A DNA stretch of 64,000 nt from an uncultured Lachnospiraceae bacterium (lineage in GTDB: Bacteria; Bacillota; Clostridia; Lachnospirales; Lachnospiraceae): positions 56,285 through 120,284 of the forward strand of contig CAJTVN010000009.1 of the NCBI GenBank assembly GCA_910579685.1. Reading direction: 5' to 3'. The notes under the pieces were generated by a model that was not told the DNA's origin, did not search any database, and worked only from the letters and a program-made list of their open reading frames with translations. The translations under genes and the position numbers were made by a program. How positions within the stretch are numbered: the stretch's first letter is position 1; the number at the start of each line of letters is the position of its first letter. Shown in pieces: positions 34,142 through 43,207 of the stretch.

Positions 34142-35455
34142 TCAGTCATTTAAAAATCCCTTGTAGTTGCGCACCAGCATCTGTGATTCGATCTGCTTCA
34201 TTGTCTCGAGCACAACGCTCACGATAATAATAAGGCTGGTTCCGCCGAAGGATACCGATGCGTTAAACACGCCGTTAAATACAAAGGGTATCACACAGAC
34301 GATGGTAAGACCTACTGCGCCAATGAAAATAATATAGTTGAGAATTTTTGTCAGATACTCACTGGTAGGCTTTCCGGGTCTGATACCGGGAATAAAGCCG
34401 CCCTGCTTTTTCATGTTCTCGGCAATTTCAATCGGATTAAAGGTTATGGATGTATAGAAATAAGCGAAGAAAACAACAAGCACAATATACACCAACAGAC
34501 CTATGGAATAAACCGGCTCCCTGGGATTACACCAGTTTGACGAATTGAGTCCGCGCAGGATATGCGACCAGAAACCGGTTCCGCTGTAGTTGAAAAAGCT
34601 GCAGACTACAATAGGAAGCTGCATCAAAGATGATGCGAAAATAATCGGAATGACGCCGGAGGTATTGACCTTGAGGGGAATAGAGGAAGTCTGACCCCCC
34701 ACCATCTTTCTTCCCTGCACCTTTTTTGCGTACTGAACGGGAATCTTGCGCACACCGTCGTTCAGTATGATAACAAGAATCACCATGCCAACAATAATTG
34801 CAAGAATGACGAGGGCTGCCACTACTGCGACAGCAATTGCCTTTCCGATCACAAACTGCCGGAAAAGCTGTGCGATATCCTGGGGAATCCTTGAGATAAT
34901 ATTGATGACAAGGACAATGGAAATACCATTTCCCACACCCTTCTCCGTGATTCTCTCACCGACCCACATAAGGAATGCGCTTCCAGCTGTCAGCGCCGCT
35001 ATAACGGTTATTACATTGAGGGCATTGTAATTCTCCAGAAGTCCGCTGCTTCCAAACGTAATCGCCATTGCCGTGGATTCCACCAATGCCAGCCCCACCG
35101 TCACATAACGGGTGATCGAAGCAATTTTCTTTCTTCCGTCCTCACCCTCCTTCTGCATTTCCTCAAGCTTGGGAATTGCGATGGTGAGAAGCTGCATGAT
35201 GATGGAAGACGTAATATAGGGTGTAATATTGAGTGCCAATATAGACATATTCAAAAACGACCCGCCTGTAAAAGCATCAAAAAAATTGAACGCATCTCCT
35301 GTCTGCTGTGCAAACCAGTTTGAAAAATAATGTCTGTCTACACCTGGCACAGGCAGCTGTGATCCTAAACGGATCACAACCAGCATGGCAAATGTAAATA
35401 ATATTTTATTTCTTAAATCTTTGATCCTGAATGCGTTTTTTAAGGTTGTTAACAT
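34142..35455 (-). CDS. secY: Preprotein translocase subunit SecY
   Basis: 437 residues with ten predicted membrane helices; forms the protein-conducting channel. N-terminal TLKNAFRIKDLRNKILFTFA and the conserved LGSQLPVPGVD region are present; a long periplasmic-type loop holds GTGFWSHILRGLN. Shares one base with the rplO stop (TAATG). Confidence 0.98.
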   Translation of the reverse strand: MLTTLKNAFRIKDLRNKILFTFAMLVVIRLGSQLPVPGVDRHYFSNWFAQQTGDAFNFFDAFTGGSFLNMSILALNITPYITSSIIMQLLTIAIPKLEEMQKEGEDGRKKIASITRYVTVGLALVESTAMAITFGSSGLLENYNALNVITVIAALTAGSAFLMWVGERITEKGVGNGISIVLVINIISRIPQDIAQLFRQFVIGKAIAVAVVAALVILAIIVGMVILVIILNDGVRKIPVQYAKKVQGRKMVGGQTSSIPLKVNTSGVIPIIFASSLMQLPIVVCSFFNYSGTGFWSHILRGLNSSNWCNPREPVYSIGLLVYIVLVVFFAYFYTSITFNPIEIAENMKKQGGFIPGIRPGKPTSEYLTKILNYIIFIGAVGLTIVCVIPFVFNGVFNASVSFGGTSLIIIVSVVLETMKQIESQMLVRNYKGFLND

Positions 35456-35901
35456 TAAATCACCTCTGCTGTTCCACCAATAGCTTCGATCTTCTCCTTT
35501 GCGGCTGCACTGAACGCATTAGCTTTTACGGTAAGCTTTTTGGTAATCTCTCCATTTCCGAGAATCTTAACGCCGTCCTTGGGATTTCTGACAATACCTG
35601 TCTCAACTAAAGTATCAACCGTCACAACGGCTCCGTCCTCAAATCTGTCAAGTGCGCTTACATTGACGCCAACGATCTCCTTATGGCTGGGACATTTAAA
35701 TCCCCTCTTGGGAATTCTTCTGTATAAAGGCATCTGACCGCCTTCAAAGCCAGGTCTCGGTGCTCCTGAACGAGCCTTCTGACCCTTGTGGCCTTTACCA
35801 GCCGTCTTACCGTTTCCTGAACCGTGTCCACGACCTCTTCTAAAATTATTGCTCTTCACAGAGCCCTTAGCGGGTCTTAAGTTTGATAATTCAATACTCA
35901 T
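35455..35901 (-). CDS. rplO: 50S ribosomal protein L15
   Basis: 148 residues. The ATG at 35901 is favoured because GGAGG lies 8 nt upstream; a GTG at 35910 would overlap the site. The Gly/Arg-rich RRGRGHGSGNGKTAGKGHKG segment is canonical. Overlaps secY by one base. Confidence 0.97.
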   Translation of the reverse strand: MSIELSNLRPAKGSVKSNNFRRGRGHGSGNGKTAGKGHKGQKARSGAPRPGFEGGQMPLYRRIPKRGFKCPSHKEIVGVNVSALDRFEDGAVVTVDTLVETGIVRNPKDGVKILGNGEITKKLTVKANAFSAAAKEKIEAIGGTAEVI

Positions 35902-35921
35902 TGCTGACACCTCCTTATCTT

Positions 35922-36110
35922 CTATACTTCCTCAACTTTAATTAAATGTCTGATCTGCTGAATCTGTCCTCTTGTGCACGGATTGTCCGGAAGCACAATG
36001 GATTTATTCAGCTTTCGAAGCCCCATTGACGTAACGGTGGCTTTGTGCTTGGGAACTGCTCCGATAGGAGATTTTACCAGTGTGATTTTTAACATTTTCT
36101 GTTCTGCCAC
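35922..36110 (-). CDS. rpmD: 50S ribosomal protein L30
   Basis: 62 residues, bacterial short form (LKITLVKSPIGAVPKHKATV). Start is a GTG at 36110 with AGGAGGG upstream. Between rpsE and rplO as usual. Confidence 0.97.
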   Translation of the reverse strand: MAEQKMLKITLVKSPIGAVPKHKATVTSMGLRKLNKSIVLPDNPCTRGQIQQIRHLIKVEEV

Positions 36111-36122
36111 GTCTCTTCCCTC

Positions 36123-36632
36123 CTATGCCATGATCTCTTCTACGGATTTGCCGCGGTTCCTCGCAACCTCCTCGGGTGTCTTAAGGTTCTTAAGTCCCTC
36201 GATTGTCGCAAGAACAACGTTCTGCTTGTTGTTGGAGCCAAGTGATTTTGTACGGATGTTCTTGATTCCGGCCAGCTCGCAGACCACGCGCGCAGGACCG
36301 CCTGCGATAATACCGGTACCTTCGGGAGCCTTCTTCAAAAGAACGTTGGAAGATCCGAACTTGCCGATAAAATCGTGTGTAATGGAATTGTTTTCATCAA
36401 GCGCAATCTTTACGATATGCTTCATGGCGTCTTCTTTTCCCTTGCGGATCGCCTCAGGAATTTCCACCGCCTTGCCAAGGCCTGCGCCCACATAACCATT
36501 ACCGTCGCCAACTACCACGAGTGCGGTAAATCTCATGTTGCGTCCGCCCTTTACCGTTTTGGTTACGCGCTTGATCGCAACAACCTTGTCATTTAACTCT
36601 AACTGGCTTACATCTATGATTGTGTTCTTCAT
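36123..36632 (-). CDS. rpsE: 30S ribosomal protein S5
   Basis: 169 residues. The double-stranded RNA-binding-like N-terminal domain (VVGDGNGYVGAGLGKAVEIP) and the C-terminal domain (TGIIAGGPARVVCELAGI) are intact. Involved in decoding accuracy. Separated from rplR by 17 nt. Confidence 0.98.
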   Translation of the reverse strand: MKNTIIDVSQLELNDKVVAIKRVTKTVKGGRNMRFTALVVVGDGNGYVGAGLGKAVEIPEAIRKGKEDAMKHIVKIALDENNSITHDFIGKFGSSNVLLKKAPEGTGIIAGGPARVVCELAGIKNIRTKSLGSNNKQNVVLATIEGLKNLKTPEEVARNRGKSVEEIMA

Positions 36633-36649
36633 GATTCCTTCTTCCTTTC

Positions 36650-37018
36650 CTAGAATTTTAAGCCAGCTTCTCTGGCTGCCTCAGCTAATGCTGCTACTTT
36701 TCCGTGGTATAAATAACCGCCTCTGTCAAAGACCACGGTATCAATACCTTTTTCAATTGCTCTTTTCGCAATGACCGTTCCCAAATATGATGCCGCATCA
36801 ACGTTATTGGTTTTTTCGAGCTCGGACCTTACGTCTTTTTCAACCGTGGAGGCCGCAACCAGGGTATGACCAACTGTATCGTCAATAATTTGAGCATACA
36901 TATGATTATTGCTTCTGAACACAGCTAAACGAGGCCGCTCAGGGGTACCGCTGAAACGGTTACGTATTCTCATGTGTTTCTTAACACGGACTTCCTGTCT
37001 TGACTTTTTGTTAACCAT
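36650..37018 (-). CDS. rplR: 50S ribosomal protein L18
   Basis: 122 residues; binds 5S rRNA with L5. GTPERPRLAVFRSNNHMYAQ and the end region FDRGGYLYHGKVAALAEAAR match the family. GGAG precedes the ATG. Confidence 0.98.
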   Translation of the reverse strand: MVNKKSRQEVRVKKHMRIRNRFSGTPERPRLAVFRSNNHMYAQIIDDTVGHTLVAASTVEKDVRSELEKTNNVDAASYLGTVIAKRAIEKGIDTVVFDRGGYLYHGKVAALAEAAREAGLKF

Positions 37019-37038
37019 CTTTACACTCTCCTTATCCC

Positions 37039-37581
37039 TTATTTCTTACCAGTCTTACCAACTTTACGTCTGATCACTTCATCCGCATACTTGATGCCCT
37101 TGCCCTTGTAAGGCTCCGGTCTTCTCTTGTCTCGGATCTCCGCTGCGCATTGGCCAACCTTCTCTTTATCAATACCTTTTACAATGATAACATTCTGTCC
37201 TTCGACAACTGTCTCAATTCCTTCGGGATCGATCATCTCAACCGGATGTGAATATCCTAAAGATAAGGTCAATTTATTTCCGGATTTAGCAGCCCTGTAG
37301 CCGACACCGTTTACCTCCAGCTTCTTCTCATAGCCCTGGGTCACGCCCAAGACCATGTTGTTAATCAACGATCTCGTAAGGCCATGCAGGGATTTCATCT
37401 TTTTCAGGTCGTTGGGCCTGCTGACTTCAATCTTGCCGTCCTCCATCTTGATTTCCATTTCCGCGGGAAGCACTCTCTCCAGTGTTCCTTTAGGACCTTT
37501 TACAGTCACCTTATTATTTTCTGCAATTTCAACCGTTACGCCTGCCGGAATTGCGATTGGCATTCTTCCTATACGTGACAT
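37039..37581 (-). CDS. rplF: 50S ribosomal protein L6
   Basis: 180 residues from MSRIGRMPIAIPAGV; the ATG at 37581 has GGAGGT at good spacing, and a longer reading to 37641 is leader only. C-terminal RRPEPYKGKGIKYADEVIRR is the conserved end. Confidence 0.98.
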   Translation of the reverse strand: MSRIGRMPIAIPAGVTVEIAENNKVTVKGPKGTLERVLPAEMEIKMEDGKIEVSRPNDLKKMKSLHGLTRSLINNMVLGVTQGYEKKLEVNGVGYRAAKSGNKLTLSLGYSHPVEMIDPEGIETVVEGQNVIIVKGIDKEKVGQCAAEIRDKRRPEPYKGKGIKYADEVIRRKVGKTGKK

Positions 37582-37630
37582 GCCCGTACCTCCTGTTCCA
37601 TTTGATTTATTAGCATCTGACCTTTGGGCC

Positions 37631-38032
37631 TTACCATACATATGCCAGCACTTCTCCGCCTACCTGCAGCGTCCTGGCCTTCTTGTCCGTTACCACACCC
37701 TGGTTGGTGGAAATGATGGCGATTCCGAGTCCTCCAAGTACCTTGGGAAGCTCATCCTTGCCCGCATAAACACGCAGACCGGGTTTTGAAATTCTCTTTA
37801 AGCCTGTGATGATCTTTTCGTTTCTGTCCGCACCGTACTTTAAAGCGATACGAATCGTCTTGAAACTTCCTTCATCAATCAGATCATATTTTTTGATGTA
37901 TCCTTCCTCTACAAGAATATCTGCAATCGCCAGCTTCATTTTGGAAGAGGGAACATCTACTGTATCGTGTTTTGCAGTATTTGCATTACGGATTCTTGTA
38001 AGCATATCTGCAATAGGATCGCTCATTGTCAT
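37631..38032 (-). CDS. rpsH: 30S ribosomal protein S8
   Basis: 133 residues, binds the 16S central domain; in E. coli S8 represses the spc operon. MSDPIADMLTRIRNA start; ATG at 38032 or 38026 (GGAGG 8 or 14 nt upstream), the first being preferred. Ends with STNQGVVTDKKARTLQVGGE region typical of the family. Confidence 0.97.
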   Translation of the reverse strand: MTMSDPIADMLTRIRNANTAKHDTVDVPSSKMKLAIADILVEEGYIKKYDLIDEGSFKTIRIALKYGADRNEKIITGLKRISKPGLRVYAGKDELPKVLGGLGIAIISTNQGVVTDKKARTLQVGGEVLAYVW

Positions 38033-38102
38033 TCTTTTTTCCTCCTAAAAATTTCACTTCATGGGTTCAGTCGCACAACCTGAAATTTGCCTTCATTTTT
38101 CT

Positions 38103-38146
38103 GAAATCTGCATGCAGATTTCCCAAAGGTTCGGCCGTGCCGAACC
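38103..38146 (-). repeat. Two adjacent palindromes in the rpsN-rpsH gap
   Basis: A perfect 20-bp palindrome GAAATCTGCATGCAGATTTC (38103-38122), then an 8-bp stem with 3-nt loop GGTTCGGC-cgt-GCCGAACC (38128-38146). They fill the 119-nt gap between rpsN and rpsH, which is longer than neighbouring gaps. Confidence 0.7.
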
Positions 38147-38151
38147 GGTTG

Positions 38152-38337
38152 TTACCAGCTCGCCTTCTTGACACCGGGAATCTGTCCCTTATATGCCAAT
38201 TCGCGGAAGCAAACTCTGCAGATTCCGTACTTTCTCAAAACAGAATGTGGACGTCCACAAATATTACAACGGGTATATTCTCTTGTAGAGAATTTGGGTT
38301 TGCGCTGTTGTTTGATCTTCAATGAAGTCTTAGCCAT
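38152..38337 (-). CDS. rpsN: 30S ribosomal protein S14, zinc-binding type Z
   Basis: 61 residues, short zinc form with CNICGRPHSVLRKYGICRVC: two CxxC pairs. This form is typical of Firmicutes and Actinobacteria. Lies between rplE and rpsH. Confidence 0.98.
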   Translation of the reverse strand: MAKTSLKIKQQRKPKFSTREYTRCNICGRPHSVLRKYGICRVCFRELAYKGQIPGVKKASW

Positions 38338-38357
38338 GGATTCTATTTACCTCCTTC

Positions 38358-38897
38358 TTACTTTGCAAACGGCATATTAAACAATCTCAATAATTCACGT
38401 GCTTCCTCATCTGTCTTTGCGGTTGTAACCACGATAACATCCATTCCCCTTACCTTGTCGACCTTATCGTATTCGATCTCGGGGAAAATCAGCTGCTCCT
38501 TGATGCCGAGCGCATAATTGCCTCTTCCATCAAACGCATTGGGGTTAACACCTCTGAAGTCACGCACACGAGGCAGTGCCAGGTTCACAAGACGATCCAT
38601 GAATTCGTACATTCTCTCGCCGCGCAGTGTAACCTTGCATCCAATAGCCAGACCTTCTCTGATCTTAAAGTTAGCAACAGATTTTTTTGCCTTGGTCAGC
38701 ACCGGCTTCTGACCTGTGATAATCTCAAGATCCTTTGCAGCGGATTCCAGCAACTTTGCGTTTTCCTTTGCTTCGCCGACGCCCATGTTGACAACAATCT
38801 TGTCAAGCTTAGGTACTTCCATGATGTTCTTATATCCGAACTTTTTGATCATAGCATCTACGATCTCATCATTATACAATGTTTTAAGTCTGCTCAC
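38358..38897 (-). CDS. rplE: 50S ribosomal protein L5
   Basis: 179 residues, 5S rRNA-binding protein contacting the P-site tRNA. KIVVNMGVGEAKENAK and the RGVNPNAFDGRGNYALGI region are canonical. 20 nt before rpsN. Confidence 0.98.
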   Translation of the reverse strand: MSRLKTLYNDEIVDAMIKKFGYKNIMEVPKLDKIVVNMGVGEAKENAKLLESAAKDLEIITGQKPVLTKAKKSVANFKIREGLAIGCKVTLRGERMYEFMDRLVNLALPRVRDFRGVNPNAFDGRGNYALGIKEQLIFPEIEYDKVDKVRGMDVIVVTTAKTDEEARELLRLFNMPFAK

Positions 38898-38921
38898 GCT
38901 CTCCGTTCTCCTTTCCCAGAA

Positions 38922-39233
38922 TTAGTCGATCACTTCGCCTGTTGATTTCGCAAAACGCACTTTCTTGTCGTTCTCAAACTTAAAGCCGACCCTTGTGGCC
39001 TTTCCCTTGTGAACATACATAACGTTTGAAATGTCAATCGGCGCTTCCTTCTGAATAATTCCACCATTCTGGTTTGCCGCCGAAGGCTTTGTATGCTTTG
39101 TAATCATGTTGACGCCTTCCACGAGAACCTTGTGCTTCTTAGCGTCAACGGAAAGCACCTTGCCTTCCTTTCCATTATCCTTACCGGCGATCACTTTGAT
39201 TGTGTCGCCCTTTTTAATCTTTAAAGTTGCCAT
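38922..39233 (-). CDS. rplX: 50S ribosomal protein L24
   Basis: 103 residues with the N-terminal KOW motif (KGDTIKVIAGKDNGKEGKVL). Assembly initiator of the large subunit. 11 nt after rplN. Confidence 0.98.
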   Translation of the reverse strand: MATLKIKKGDTIKVIAGKDNGKEGKVLSVDAKKHKVLVEGVNMITKHTKPSAANQNGGIIQKEAPIDISNVMYVHKGKATRVGFKFENDKKVRFAKSTGEVID

Positions 39234-39244
39234 ACTAGCACCTC

Positions 39245-39613
39245 CTATAATACTTCGGGAGCCAGTGAAACAATTTTCATAAACTGTTTGTCACGAAGCT
39301 CTCTCGCCACCGGTCCAAAGATACGGGTTCCTCTGGGAGTCTTATCATCTTTAATGATAACAGCAGCATTTTCATCAAACCGAATATAAGATCCGTCTTT
39401 ACGGCGCGCTCCTTTTACAGTGCGGACCACCACGGCCTTCACCACATCGCCCTTCTTTACAACGCCGCCTGGTGTTGCATCTTTTACCGTAGCAACGATT
39501 ATATCGCCAATCTGCGCATATCTTCTTGTCGATCCACCCATAACTCTGATGCAAAGGATTTCCTTAGCACCCGTGTTATCAGCAACTCTAAGTCTGCTTT
39601 CCTGTTGAATCAT
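39245..39613 (-). CDS. rplN: 50S ribosomal protein L14
   Basis: 122 residues, MIQQESRLRVADNTGAKEIL start, full length. 72-nt gap to rpsQ. Confidence 0.98.
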   Translation of the reverse strand: MIQQESRLRVADNTGAKEILCIRVMGGSTRRYAQIGDIIVATVKDATPGGVVKKGDVVKAVVVRTVKGARRKDGSYIRFDENAAVIIKDDKTPRGTRIFGPVARELRDKQFMKIVSLAPEVL

Positions 39614-39685
39614 GCCAATTCTCCTTCCAAAATATTCTTCAACATTTTTCGCCTTTTGAAAACCTGGCCCAAGGTCAGTGCCACT

Positions 39686-39940
39686 TTATTTCGCCTTCTC
39701 AACAATCTCGACAAGTCTCCATCTCTTATCCTTGGATAAAGGCCTTGTTTCCATTACCTTTACGGTGTCACCAATATGGCATTCGTTGTTTGCGTCATGC
39801 GCTTTCAGCTTGTAGGTCCGCTTAACGACCTTCTTGTAAAGGGGATGTTTCACATGCTCCTCAATGGCAACAACGATTGTTTTATCCATTTTATCACTGG
39901 TAACCTTACCGGTACGTGTTTTTCTTAAATTTCTATCCAC
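39686..39940 (-). CDS. rpsQ: 30S ribosomal protein S17
   Basis: 84 residues, OB-fold protein (RKTRTGKVTSDKMDKTIVVA). Start at ATG 39940 with an AGGGAG site upstream. Confidence 0.97.
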   Translation of the reverse strand: MDRNLRKTRTGKVTSDKMDKTIVVAIEEHVKHPLYKKVVKRTYKLKAHDANNECHIGDTVKVMETRPLSKDKRWRLVEIVEKAK

Positions 39941-39983
39941 GACTTACGTCTCCCTTCCTTTCCTTGACCTTCCCTGAAACAAC

Positions 39984-40190
39984 CTAATTCTCTCTCTGCT
40001 TCTGCGTGATAACCGTCTGAATTCTTGCGATATTCTTTCTTACTTCCTTAATTCTCGCCGTGTTATCCAACTGGTTGGTTGCATTCTGGAATCTCAAATT
40101 GAAAAGTTCTTTCTTAGCAGCCACTAAATCCTGCTCTAATTCTGCAGCTGATTTTGATCTTAAATCTTCCACATATTTCTTAGTTTTCAT
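39984..40190 (-). CDS. rpmC: 50S ribosomal protein L29
   Basis: 68 residues from MKTKKYVEDLRSKSAAELEQ; located near the tunnel exit on the ribosome. A start at 40259 would put 23 extra residues inside rplP in another frame and is rejected. Overlaps the rplP end by 11 nt. Confidence 0.96.
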   Translation of the reverse strand: MKTKKYVEDLRSKSAAELEQDLVAAKKELFNLRFQNATNQLDNTARIKEVRKNIARIQTVITQKQREN

Positions 40191-40617
40191 TTGATGCACC
40201 GCCTTCCAAGTCCGCCTTAGAAACAATCTTACATTTGCAGGGAAGCTTATAGGTTGCAAGCCTTAAGGCTTCCTTCGCTGTCTCCTCAGCCACTCCTGAG
40301 ATTTCAAACAATACGCGACCGGGCTTTACAACTGCCACCCAGTACTCCAATGTTCCTTTACCGGAACCCATACGGGTTTCTGCCGGCTTCGCTGTAACCG
40401 GTTTGTCAGGAAAGATCTTGATCCAAACCTGACCGCCACGCTTCACATAACGCGTCATGGCAATACGGGCAGCTTCAATCTGGTTTGACTTGATCCAACA
40501 TGGTTCCAATGCTACAATACCGTACTCACCGTAGGTAATCGTGTTGCCACGGGTTGCTTTTCCTCTCATGGTGCCACGGAACTGTTTACGACGCTTTACT
40601 CTCTTAGGCATTAACAT
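40180..40617 (-). CDS. rplP: 50S ribosomal protein L16
   Basis: 145 residues starting MLMPKRVKRRKQFRGTMRG; GGGAG lies 9 nt upstream of the first ATG. Its C-terminal end is a few residues longer than in E. coli. Shares one base with the rpsC stop (TAATG). Confidence 0.98.
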   Translation of the reverse strand: MLMPKRVKRRKQFRGTMRGKATRGNTITYGEYGIVALEPCWIKSNQIEAARIAMTRYVKRGGQVWIKIFPDKPVTAKPAETRMGSGKGTLEYWVAVVKPGRVLFEISGVAEETAKEALRLATYKLPCKCKIVSKADLEGGASNEN

Positions 40618-41288
40618 TATTTATCGCTCCCTTCCTGCACTGTTTTTTCTTCGTTCTTCTTAGTAGGAAGTACCTCACCCTTGTAAATCCATACTTTGAC
40701 ACCCACTTTACCGTAGGTCGTGTCCGCCTCTGCAAATCCATAATCAATATCGGCGCGAAGTGTCTGAAGAGGGATCGTACCTTCGCTGTAAAACTCTGTA
40801 CGAGCCATATCCGCACCGCCAAGACGTCCGGAGCAGGAAGCTTTGATGCCAAGCGCCCCCGCTTTCATGGTTCTGCCCATGCAGGATTTCATGGCGCGTC
40901 TGAAGGAAATACGGTTTTCAAGCTGCTGCGCAATGTTTTCCGCAACCAGCTGAGCGTCCCTGTCAGGTCTCTTGATTTCCTTAATGTCCACAAGAACCTT
41001 CTTTCCCGTCATCTTGCAAAGCTCTTTTTTGGTCACTTCGATCTCCGCGCCGCCCTTTCCGATTACAACACCGGGCTTAGCCGTATAAATAATAACCTTT
41101 ACTCTGTCAGAAGCTCTCTCGATCTCAATCTTGGAAACACCGGCCGAGAACAGCTTCTTCTTAAGAAACTTCCTGATATTATGGTCTTCTGCAAGGAAAT
41201 CAGAAAAATCTCCATCCGCATACCATTTAGAATCCCAATCCTTAATAACACCAACCCTGAGGCCGTGAGGATTAACTTTCTGTCCCAT
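40617..41288 (-). CDS. rpsC: 30S ribosomal protein S3
   Basis: 223 residues. KH domain motif VVIGKGGAEIEVTKKEL, mRNA-entry protein. MGQKVNPHGLRVGVIKDWDS start. Coupled to rplP. Confidence 0.98.
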   Translation of the reverse strand: MGQKVNPHGLRVGVIKDWDSKWYADGDFSDFLAEDHNIRKFLKKKLFSAGVSKIEIERASDRVKVIIYTAKPGVVIGKGGAEIEVTKKELCKMTGKKVLVDIKEIKRPDRDAQLVAENIAQQLENRISFRRAMKSCMGRTMKAGALGIKASCSGRLGGADMARTEFYSEGTIPLQTLRADIDYGFAEADTTYGKVGVKVWIYKGEVLPTKKNEEKTVQEGSDK

Positions 41289-41300
41289 TATATTCCCTCC

Positions 41301-41687
41301 TTATCTCTCATCAAGCACAATCGTGATGTGGCTCATTCTCTTTTCAATCCTGTAAGCCCTTCCCTGTGCCCTCGGTTTTATTCTCTTCATTGTGGGGCCT
41401 TTGTTTGCATAGCACTCTGCAACGTAAAGGTTCTCCGGATTCATTCCGTTATTATTCTCCGCATTTGCAATTGCGGACTGTAATAACTTCTTGATGATGC
41501 TGGAAGCATATCTGGGATTATATTCTAAAATTGCCAGGGCTGTTGTCGCATCCTTGCCCCTGATGGCATCCAAAACGAAACATGCTTTTGAAACAGACAC
41601 TCTTGCGTAAGACAGCTTTGCGGAGGGTCTTGTATCTTTCTGCGCATTTCTCTCTCTCTTAATCTGGGATCTATGTCCTTTTGCCAT
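41301..41687 (-). CDS. rplV: 50S ribosomal protein L22
   Basis: 128 residues; its beta-hairpin loop lines the exit tunnel (KGPTMKRIKPRAQGRAYRI). N-terminus slightly longer than in E. coli. 12 nt before rpsC. Confidence 0.98.
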   Translation of the reverse strand: MAKGHRSQIKRERNAQKDTRPSAKLSYARVSVSKACFVLDAIRGKDATTALAILEYNPRYASSIIKKLLQSAIANAENNNGMNPENLYVAECYANKGPTMKRIKPRAQGRAYRIEKRMSHITIVLDER

Positions 41688-41701
41688 TGCCTAAAAACCT
41701 C

Positions 41702-41983
41702 CTATCTTACTTTTGACTTCTTCTCGTCTTTACCGTGTCCTCTATAGGTTCTGGTGGCCACAAATTCACCTAATTTGTGTCCAACCATGTCTTCCGTCAC
41801 ATATACAGGAACATGCTTTCTTCCGTCGTGTACTGCAAACGTATGTCCCACAAAAGAAGGGAAGATTGTAGAACGACGGGACCAGGTCTTGATAACCTGC
41901 TTTTGTCCTGCTGCATTCATTGCATCTACTTTTTTCAGTAAGCTCGCATCTGCAAAGGGTCCTTTTTTCAGTGATCTAGCCAT
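41702..41983 (-). CDS. rpsS: 30S ribosomal protein S19
   Basis: 93 residues, MARSLKKGPFADASLLKKVD start, forms a head complex with S13. 14 nt before rplV. Confidence 0.98.
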   Translation of the reverse strand: MARSLKKGPFADASLLKKVDAMNAAGQKQVIKTWSRRSTIFPSFVGHTFAVHDGRKHVPVYVTEDMVGHKLGEFVATRTYRGHGKDEKKSKVR

Positions 41984-41999
41984 TTTCTCTCCTCCTCAA

Positions 42000-42845
42000 C
42001 TATTTGATGGCTCTGCCGTCTCTTCTTCTGATGATCAGCTTGTTAGAAGCCTTTTTCTTCTTACGGGTCTTAAGGCCAAGAGCAGGCTTGCCCCACGGTG
42101 TGCTCGGGCCGGGACGTCCGATACCGGTCTTGCCCTCACCACCGCCGTGCGGATGGTCGTTGGGGTTCATAACGGAACCGCGAACCGTAGGACGAATACC
42201 CATATGGCGCTTGCGCCCTGCTTTACCGATGTTGATCAAGTTGTGATCCGCATTTCCCACAACTCCGATGGTTGCCCTGCATCCGATGGGTACCATTCTC
42301 ATTTCGCCGGAGGGAAGACGAAGGGTTGCATACTTTCCTTCCTTTGCCATCAGCTGTGCGCTGTTGCCTGCGGAACGAACCAGCTGTCCGCCTTTGCCGG
42401 GAAGCAACTCGATATTGTGAATCTGGGTACCTACGGGAATTTCAGATAAGGGCAGGCAGTTTCCAACCCTGACCTCAGCCTGAGGGCCGCTCATGACCTT
42501 CATTCCGTCCGTCAGTCCCTCGGGTGCGATGATATAGGATCTTTCGCCGTCCGCATAGCAGATCAGCGCAATGTTTGCAGTCCGGTTGGGATCGTACTCG
42601 ATTCCCTCCACGGTTGCGGGAATGCCGTCCTTTTTGTTTCTCTTAAAATCAACGAGTCTGTATTTTCTCTTAGCTCCGCCTCCGCGGTGTCTTACTGTGA
42701 TCTTTCCCTGGTTATTACGGCCTGCTTTCTTCTTGAGAGGCACACAGAGAGACTTTTCAGGGGTCTTCTTTGTGATCTCAGAGAAATCAGAACCGGTCAT
42801 ATTTCTTCTGGAAGGTGTATATGGCTTATATGTCTTGATTGCCAT
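42000..42845 (-). CDS. rplB: 50S ribosomal protein L2
   Basis: 281 residues. The GVVMNPNDHPHGGGEG type motif near the peptidyl transferase centre is present (here VRGSVMNPNDHPHGGGEG). Full length. 16 nt before rpsS. Confidence 0.98.
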   Translation of the reverse strand: MAIKTYKPYTPSRRNMTGSDFSEITKKTPEKSLCVPLKKKAGRNNQGKITVRHRGGGAKRKYRLVDFKRNKKDGIPATVEGIEYDPNRTANIALICYADGERSYIIAPEGLTDGMKVMSGPQAEVRVGNCLPLSEIPVGTQIHNIELLPGKGGQLVRSAGNSAQLMAKEGKYATLRLPSGEMRMVPIGCRATIGVVGNADHNLINIGKAGRKRHMGIRPTVRGSVMNPNDHPHGGGEGKTGIGRPGPSTPWGKPALGLKTRKKKKASNKLIIRRRDGRAIK

Positions 42846-42907
42846 GTCTTTTTCTCCTTTCGAGCTTCATTTAATATCGCACTTATCTGTGCATAGGTTC
42901 CGCCGAC

Positions 42908-43207
42908 TTATAAGCCGGCAAATATCTCAATTTCCTTGCTTTCTTCTGTCAGCCACACGATGGCCTTCTTGGTCTTTGCCGTCTTTCCCACGGTCATGCC
43001 GCGTCTCTTGGTCTTGCCGGGAATATTCATGGTGTTTACCTTTCTCACCTTTGTTCCCTCGAACATCTTCTCAACGGCATCCCGGATCATTGCCTTGTTT
43101 GCCTCCGGATGAACCAGAAACGTATATTTTTTTTCGCTCATACCAGCCATACTCTTCTCGGTAATAACCGGTTTGAGGATTACGTCATAATATTGAATCG
43201 CTGCCAT
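42908..43207 (-). CDS. rplW: 50S ribosomal protein L23
   Basis: 99 residues; docking site for trigger factor and SRP at the tunnel exit (DVILKPVITEKSMAGMSEKK start region). Shares one base with the rplD stop. Confidence 0.98.
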   Translation of the reverse strand: MAAIQYYDVILKPVITEKSMAGMSEKKYTFLVHPEANKAMIRDAVEKMFEGTKVRKVNTMNIPGKTKRRGMTVGKTAKTKKAIVWLTEESKEIEIFAGL

